Positions 23,303 through 26,438 of a DNA stretch of 26,438 nucleotides are shown here, piece after piece. The stretch spans positions 805,252 through 831,689 of the forward strand of contig MU646304.1 of assembly GCA_026770585.1 (NCBI GenBank). Direction: 5' to 3'. Each line of letters begins with the position of its first letter. Position 1 is the first letter of the stretch. A program made the position numbers and the translations under genes. Below the pieces are notes generated by a model. That model was given only the letters and a program-made list of their open reading frames with translations. It ran no database searches and was not told the origin of the DNA. The DNA is from Baffinella frigidus (Eukaryota; Cryptophyceae; Cryptomonadales; Baffinellaceae).

Positions 23303-25987
23303 CGTTTCAGGGTTTAGGGTTTAGGGGTTCTGGTGTAGGCCTGAGGGTGTAGGGGTTAGGGTTGAGTGTTCAGGATTTGGGCTTGAGGGTTTAGGGTTTA
23401 AGGTTCGGGGTTAAAGATGTTGGGGTTATGGTGTGGGGTTCAGGGTTCAGGAGTCAGGGTGTACGGTTCAGGGTGTCACGGTGTAGGCCTGAGGGTTTAG
23501 AGGTTATGATTTAGGGTTTATGATTTAGGGTGTAGGGTTTCGGGTGTAGGGTTTCGGGTTTTGGGTCTGGTGTAGGGTTTAGCGTTGAGGGTTTAGGATT
23601 TGGGCTTGAGGGTTTAGCGTTCAGGGTTGAGATTGTAGGCACGAGGGTTTAGGTGTTAGTCTTTAGGGTTTGGTATTTATGTTGTAGGGTTTAGGGTTCA
23701 GTGGTTAGGGTTTGAGGTGTAGGGCTTAGGGTTTTGGGTTTTGGCATGAGGGTTAATGGTTGAGGGTTTACGGTTGAGAATTTAGGGTCTAGGGTTTAGG
23801 GTTGATGGATTCGGTTGTAGGTGTCAGGGTTTAGGGTCTAGGGTTGAGGGATAAGGGTTTAGGCTTGAGGTTTTAGGTTTGAGGGTTGAGGGTTAAGGGT
23901 ATTGGGGTTAGGGTGTGCGTTCAGGGTTCAGGGGTTCGGGTGTAGGGTTTCGGGTTTAGGGTTCAGGCATGAGGGTTAAGGGTTTAGGGTAGAAGGTTTA
24001 GAATTTAGGGTTCAGGGTTCAGGGTTTCTGGGAATGGGTTCAGGTTTAGTTGCACGGTTTAGTGTTTAGGGTTTAAGGTTTAGGGTTTAGTGTTTAGTGT
24101 TTAGGGTTTAGGGTTGAAGGTTGAAGGTTGAAGGTTTAGGAATTTGGGTTTAGGGTGTACAATTCAGGGTTCAGCGTTGAAGGTTGAGGATTCAGGGTTG
24201 AGGAATTAGAGTTTACAGTCTAGGGTTTCGGGTTCGGGGTCGATGGGGTAAGGTTTAGGGTTTAAGGTGAAGGGTATAGGGTTTAGAGTTCACAATTTAG
24301 AGTTTAAGGTTAAGGGTTCAGGCGTTAGAGGTGAGGGTTTGGGGTTTAGGGTTTAGGGTTTTGAGTTCCGGGTGTAGGGTCGAGGTTTTAGGGTTTAGGG
24401 TTTTGGGTTGAGAGTTTGGGGTTTAGTGTTAAGGGTTTGGGGTTGAGGGTTAAGGTTTGAGGGTTTAGGGTTTAGGGTTTGGGGTTGAGGGTTTAGGGTT
24501 TTTTATTCAGGGTTCAGGGGTTAAGGGTAAAGCTGTAGGGCGGAGGATGAGGAGTTGAGGGTCGTCTAGGTTTTATGGTTTTGGGTTGTCTAGGGTTTAA
24601 GATGCAGTGTTTAGGGTGTAGGGTATATGGTTGAGGGTTCAAGGTTAAGGGTGTAGAGTTTGGGGTTGAGGGTCAGGGGTTAGTTTTCAGGGTTTCGGGT
24701 TTGGGGTTTAGGGTTCAGGGTTAAGGGTCGAGAATTGAGGGTTGAGGGTTTAGGGTTTAGGGATCAGGGGTTTATTATCAAGGGTCCAGGTTTTAGGGTT
24801 AAGGGTGGAGGGTGTAGGGTGGAGCGTTGAGGTTCAGGGCTGAGGTTTGAGGGTTGAGGGTTGAGGGGTGAAGAGTCCAGAGTTCAGCTTCTAGGGTTTG
24901 GGGTTTTGGGGTCATGGTGTGGTGTTGACGGTTTAGGGTTTCGGGTGTAGGGTTCAGGGTTTAGGGTGTATGCATTAGGGTGTAGGGTTTGGGGTTGAGG
25001 GTTTAGGGTTTAGGGTTTAGGGCCTGGGGTAGAGAGTCCAAAGTTGAGGGTTTAGGGTTTAGGATTTAGGGTGTAGGGTTCAGGGTTTAGGGTTTAGGGT
25101 TTCGGGTGTGCATACCCGTTTCCCATGATTTTCCAATTGAAGTTGGCTCCGTAGTTAACCAAAAGCTGCTCATGGGATATTGGAATTAGAACGAGGGAGG
25201 TCACGAGGAGGCCACGAGGTAGATTGTGGGGTAGGGCACAAGACTCAAGCTTCTTGTTCTTCATTGCTCTCAGCCAAACAATGCGTGTGCCTACGTATCC
25301 CCGCTTGGAGGATCAGTTCAACAGAAAAGCTCAAAATGGTCACTCGCAAGCTAGCAAGGTTATCGAGTTTCAATTTGTGGAGCAGCCTCCCAGCAAACAT
25401 GCTGCAAGAATCCAGAAGAATTTGGGCAAATCTAGAAGAAACTAGAAGAATCGAGAAGAGTCTAGATGAATCAAGGTTTGTGTCAGCGGTCTGGTAGAGG
25501 GACCAGGCATCTCGAAGCTGAACAAGGGAAACTTCTCTCAGCTGGGAATAGGGTCTATGGTTTAGGGATCAGGGTTTTAGGATGAGGGTTGAAGGTGTAA
25601 TGTGTAGAGTGTAGGTTTTATGGTTTAGGGTGTGGGGTTTAGGGTTTATTTATGGTTTAGGATTTGGGGTTTGGGGCACCTCGGCCCTGGGAAGAATATC
25701 CTTGATTGTGATCACCTGACCTATTCGAGGTTTACGGTTCACGGTTTACGGTTTAGGGGTGAGGGTTTAGGGTTTGGGGTTGAGGGTTTAAGGTTGAGGG
25801 CTGAGGGTTCAGGGTTTAAAGTTTGGGGTTCAGAGTTGAGGGTTTCAGGTTTAGGGTTTAATTTTGAGGGTTCAGGGTTTATGTTTAAGAGTTAGGGATT
25901 AGGGTTTGGGTTTTACGGACCACAATGTGTGGGTTGAAGAGGTTGTCGTACGTCTCCACGAATTCGCAGTTGGCCTCCTTCCCGGTA
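16361..25987 (-). CDS. Multi-exon SET / Tudor-like / tandem BRCT protein, 5' end outside window
   Basis: Twelve minus-strand exons join in one frame with no internal stop. In order these are 25987-25917, 25720-25680, 25168-25116, 20482-20287, 20218-20147, 19974-19345, 19206-19093, 18127-17772, 17548-17497, 17343-17080, 16884-16796 and 16487-16361. The 2065 bases are one leading base plus 688 codons including TGA. The product reads: C-terminal part of a SET domain, roughly 320 residues of acidic and low-complexity linker, a Tudor-like segment, BRCT 1, BRCT 2 and a basic tail. SET domains are protein lysine methyltransferases; Tudor plus tandem BRCT is the reader layout of 53BP1/Crb2-type DNA-damage mediators. 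A nuclear chromatin role is inferred. Ten introns are GT-AG and one is GC-AG. The weakest link is the 4.6-kb intron joining the SET exons to the rest; the phases agree (2 to 2), but two adjacent genes remain possible. Confidence 0.6.
16796..16884 (-). CDS. Exon: end of BRCT 2
   Basis: Acceptor GTACAG, then AAGAALVSQLRRCAPGGVEL and VTGAYLKEF, ending TT|GTACCT in phase 2. The VELVTGAYLKEFL stretch fits the last strand and helix of a BRCT domain, although the usual Trp of that helix is Tyr here. Reading through the donor would give a proline/serine-rich extension that looks non-coding, which supports splicing. Confidence 0.7.
17080..17343 (-). CDS. Exon: start and middle of BRCT 2
   Basis: 88 codons, phase 0 at both ends: acceptor GCGCAAG|GTGGAC, donor CCCAG|GTACGG. 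It begins VDQDSGIWHGAPKRWRTYW, then GPFHGQRFLLSP (first BRCT strand). It continues with ILAMVVLAGGGETV (helix and Gly-rich turn) and ends with ALSVGATHVVAADGSQ (strand with the THVV motif). An in-frame TGA lies 15 bases upstream of the acceptor, so the exon cannot start at the repeat boundary. Confidence 0.75.
17374..17495 (+). repeat. Telomere-like repeat inside BRCT intron
   Basis: TTTAGGG and TTTCGGG units (the latter tandem near 17457-17490) fill most of the 153-bp intron between the exons at 17548-17497 and 17343-17080. The C-rich strand is sense. Confidence 0.85.
17497..17548 (-). CDS. Small exon linking BRCT 1 and BRCT 2
   Basis: Acceptor GCGGCAG, one base, then QTTFLKSGGRFEWPKEN and a donor AAC|GTGAAC. 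It supplies the final BRCT helix after the conserved GKWIL of the preceding exon. An alternative pairing (phase 0, donor TAC|GTCCCT and acceptor CAG|ACGACT) gives nearly the same protein with Tyr instead of Gln. A near-duplicate 16-mer (ggcagg.agacgactt) sits across the acceptor, so both CAG sites are duplicated. Confidence 0.6.
17772..18127 (-). CDS. Exon: end of Tudor-like region and most of BRCT 1
   Basis: Acceptor CAATCCTAG|GTGGAC, then VDENENREDTVDVVSSNKAH. About residues 57-118 form BRCT 1: MVMFGGGWDSVDRAM, then VRDLGARAVY, ATHMVVREFRMTETVLCACA and GKWIL. The ATHMVV strand and GKWI tryptophan are hallmarks of the fold. The donor is ATCCT|GTACGT (phase 2). The exon is free of stops and bordered on the 5' side by telomere-like repeat. 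Confidence 0.75.
18128..19092 (+). repeat. 965-bp intron made almost entirely of telomere-like repeat
   Basis: Degenerate TTTAGGG/TTTGGGG/TTGAGGG units run from just inside one splice site to just inside the other (about 18140-19086 on plus). On the sense strand it begins GTGGACCCTAAACC and ends CCAATCCTAG. The octamer AGGTGGAC spans both junctions (plus 19087-19094 and 18122-18129). Confidence 0.8.
19093..19206 (-). CDS. Exon: Tudor-like region, middle
   Basis: 38 codons, phase 0 at both ends: acceptor CTTCTTAG, donor GGCAAG|GTGGAC. It reads ANLDLLEQGIINGIATFQ and, near its end, RRWATVVFYRTGK. The V.FYRTGKVD pattern with the next exon resembles a beta-strand pair of a Tudor/SH3-like barrel. 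The 61-codon frame reported on this strand in another phase is a shadow. Confidence 0.65.
19345..19974 (-). CDS. Exon: acidic linker and start of Tudor-like domain
   Basis: 210 codons, phase 0 at both ends: acceptor TAAACCAG, donor TACAAA|GTAGGC. The first 60 residues are highly acidic (DPDEEEGA, a run of eight Glu after AAAAQ, and EDEEGDSDNE), followed by a Ser/Pro/Gly-rich stretch. The last 35 residues, GADVAVWYSAKGENKEGWYR then GKVTGMCKTATPRYK, fit the first strands of a Tudor-like domain (W/Y..GKV pattern). The stretch QSPLALGKHDA echoes QSPRAAGKLDA in the exon at 20287-20482. Confidence 0.7.
19996..20135 (+). repeat. Telomere-like repeat inside intron
   Basis: Nearly perfect TTTAGGG units occupy the centre of the 172-bp intron between exons 20218-20147 and 19974-19345. 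This is one of the least degenerate arrays in the window. Confidence 0.9.
20147..20218 (-). CDS. Exon: acidic linker
   Basis: 24 codons, phase 0 at both ends: acceptor TACATCAG, peptide ESDEDAENKMEAQFSSASDM then EQDS, donor GACTCG|GTACCC. It is flanked by telomere-like introns on both sides (68 bp and 172 bp). Confidence 0.65.
20219..20286 (-). other. 68-bp GC-AG intron with telomere-like interior
   Basis: The sense strand runs from CTGCAG|GCCCTAAACCC to CTACATCAG. No GT donor keeps the acidic frame open here, and the GC donor is in phase 0, matching the next exon. GC-AG introns occur in many eukaryotes and are frequent in dinoflagellates (established). Confidence 0.5.
20287..20482 (-). CDS. 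Exon: basic then acidic linker
   Basis: Acceptor AACTCCAG (phase 2), then SGPARASGKLVGVGSGKAQT, a proline-rich stretch, QSPRAAGKLDAPVVEDEEDE and ERGEDDDSARTSLQ, to a GC donor. The phase-2 acceptor is compatible with the phase-2 donor of the SET exon at 25116, giving ...KIMGNGSGPARASG. There is no ATG in this exon, so it is not a first exon. No domain is recognised; it is likely disordered. Confidence 0.6.
20490..20690 (+). repeat. TTCAGGG-type telomere-like array
   Basis: Tandem TTCAGGG units, nearly perfect over 20578-20650. The 135- and 70-codon plus-strand frames here (GSGFRVQGSGFRV type) are translated repeat. It is the 3' end of the large intron on the minus strand. Confidence 0.9.
20790..20890. 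mobile_element. MITE, CAGGGGTACCTCGCTCA family, decayed right end
   Basis: The left end CAGGGTTACCTCGCTCACAA and core 'ctaggcataggctcgctgcag' are recognisable. The right terminal repeat is lost beyond CGTCTTACTATC. TA lies one base removed from the left end. Confidence 0.6.
21201..21271. repeat. 26-27-bp tandem repeat, 2.7 copies
   Basis: The unit gtcc.tagtccaccc.tttgat + acaag occurs at 21201-21226 and 21227-21253, and partly from 21254. Copies differ at a few bases. Confidence 0.8.
21360..25108 (+). repeat. 3.75-kb degenerate telomere-like block, intronic
   Basis: Uninterrupted TTTAGGG-derived sequence, G-rich on plus, with variants TTGAGGG, TTCAGGG, TGTAGGG and TTTGGGG changing in patches. 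No MITE or unique sequence interrupts it. It lies between the SET exons and the linker exons, so if these form one gene it is intronic, with the C-rich strand as sense. Confidence 0.9.
25116..25168 (-). CDS. Exon: end of SET domain
   Basis: Acceptor CCATGAG (phase 0), then QLLVNYGANFNWKIMGN, donor GG|GTATGC (phase 2). QLLVNYG matches the conserved final SET motif (ELL.[ND]YG) that contributes the catalytic tyrosine. It joins in frame to the preceding small exon ending DILPRAE. Confidence 0.65.
25169..25679. other. Intron between SET exons, no other gene
   Basis: It contains unique sequence (25169-25550), including a GAAGAATC-like short repeat near 25410-25460, then telomere-like repeat (25555-25672). 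The 105-codon plus-strand frame overlapping 25180-25497 has no recognisable features and starts inside this intron, so it is not accepted. Confidence 0.45.
25680..25720 (-). CDS. Exon: SET domain, middle
   Basis: Acceptor CGAATAG, two bases completing an Arg codon, then QVITIKDILPRAE, donor GAG|GTGCCC in phase 0. Together with its neighbours it reads IVVRQVITIKDILPRAEQLL and VNYG, the I.V...DI..GE.LL..YG order of SET domains. The usual Gly before Glu is Ala here. Confidence 0.65.
25732..25912 (+). repeat. Telomere-like repeat inside SET intron
   Basis: TTTACGG, TTTAGGG and TTGAGGG units fill the 196-bp intron between exons 25987-25917 and 25720-25680, C-rich strand sense. Confidence 0.85.
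25917..25987 (-). CDS. Exon: SET domain, core Asn-Cys motif region
   Basis: Acceptor TCGCGCAG, one base, then TGKEANCEFVETYDNLFNPH and IVV, donor GTCC|GTAAAA in phase 1. ANCEF corresponds to the SET motif [P/A]NCE[FW], which follows the NH.C signature. The upstream NH motif should lie on the preceding exon, which I could not place. Confidence 0.65.
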
Positions 25988-26032
25988 CTGCGCGAAAATG
26001 TAGAGAATTGGGTGTAAGGCATGTAGTATGAA

Positions 26033-26082
26033 GCATTTAGTGTGAAAATTGTTTTTAACAATGAATGATTCACACTAAATGC
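26033..26082. repeat. Perfect 14-bp-stem hairpin
   Basis: GCATTTAGTGTGAA (26033-26046) pairs exactly with TTCACACTAAATGC (26069-26082) around a 22-base AT-rich loop that itself can pair (AATTGTT/AACAAT). It lies in the putative intron upstream of the first SET exon and may be a miniature element. Confidence 0.7.
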
Positions 26083-26149
26083 AAAGTGTTCATCGTAAAA
26101 CAAAGAGCTTGGAACCTGTGAGCCAGATTTCTGCTCTTTTCGCCCCACA

Positions 26150-26438
26150 GACCTACACCCCTAGCCCCTGACCCCTAAACTATGAACCCCAAAACATAAA
26201 ACCCCAACACCTGCACATTGCACCCTAAACCCCAGACGCGATATGTAACGGCGCCTGCCACTAGGATGCCACCGCGGCTGGGTTTATAGTTTAGGGGGTA
26301 GGATTCACGATTTGGGGTTTAGGGTCCAGGGTTCATGGTTGAGGAATTACAATATGGGGTTGGGGTTTTTAAGGTTTATTGTATAGGGTTTAGGGTTCAG
26401 GGTGTTGGGTTGAGGATTTGGGGTTTGGGGTTTGGGGT
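26150..26438. repeat. Telomere-like repeat in both orientations at the right edge
   Basis: 26150-26235 has the C-rich strand on plus (CCCCTAAAC, CCCTAAACC) and 26281-26438 has the G-rich strand on plus, separated by about 45 bp of unique sequence. The upstream exons of the SET gene are expected at or beyond this region, but none was identified with confidence. Confidence 0.75.

Noticed and set aside
21360-25108. A true chromosome end (telomere)
   Set aside because: Repeats are degenerate and flanked on both sides by unique sequence with coding exons, so this is interstitial telomere-like DNA.
1-26438. CRISPR arrays, prokaryotic operons or phage genes
   Set aside because: No regularly spaced identical repeats with unique spacers are present. 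The tandem repeats seen are telomere-like, microsatellite or zinc-finger, and the gene structure is spliced and eukaryotic.

Overview
The window looks like nuclear DNA of a unicellular eukaryote, most likely an alga or related protist. The evidence is spliced genes, tandem C2H2 zinc fingers, small MITE-like transposons and very large amounts of degenerate plant/alga-type telomere repeat (TTTAGGG). There are no bacterial-style operons, ribosome binding sites or tRNA/rRNA genes. A prasinophyte green alga or a dinoflagellate would fit, but the species cannot be fixed from the sequence. Most long open frames here are non-coding shadows in GC-rich or repeat DNA. The real coding sequence was found by joining short exons whose splice phases agree.

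Left edge to 5.7 kb: a minus-strand gene tail (three small exons, about 1140 down to 465) has introns made of telomere-like repeat. Next comes a repeat-rich stretch with MITEs, a long hairpin element and a dispersed 'ggtcctttaggttcttcgag' family, with no convincing gene.

5.75-8.56 kb and 12.66-15.28 kb are two copies of one segmental duplication on the plus strand. Each carries a C2H2 zinc-finger gene (nine and eight fingers) with an unusual hydrophobic N-terminus. Each is followed by two copies of a small protein module (SPL..LP...WK...NPLDQLDTTEH). The second module copy is split by a 249-bp intron in both duplicates. Between the duplicates lie a cluster of TA-flanked MITEs (8.6-9.3 kb), 1.5 kb of telomere-like repeat (9.4-10.9 kb) and sparse dispersed repeats.

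16.36-25.99 kb (minus strand) holds the most interesting object. Twelve exons can be placed in one continuous frame of 687 codons plus a stop. In coding order they give the C-terminal half of a SET domain, an acidic/basic linker, a Tudor-like domain and a pair of BRCT domains with a natural stop. The 5' end lies beyond the right edge. Seven of its eleven introns contain telomere-like repeat, always with the C-rich strand as sense, including one intron of about 4.6 kb. If the gene is one transcript, it joins a histone-methyltransferase-type domain to a 53BP1/Crb2-like reader arrangement. I do not recall this combination as a standard family, and it should be tested with transcripts.

All splice sites and domain names are read by eye. 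The BRCT pair is the firmest call, the SET fragment is good, and the Tudor-like domain and the single-gene claim are moderate.
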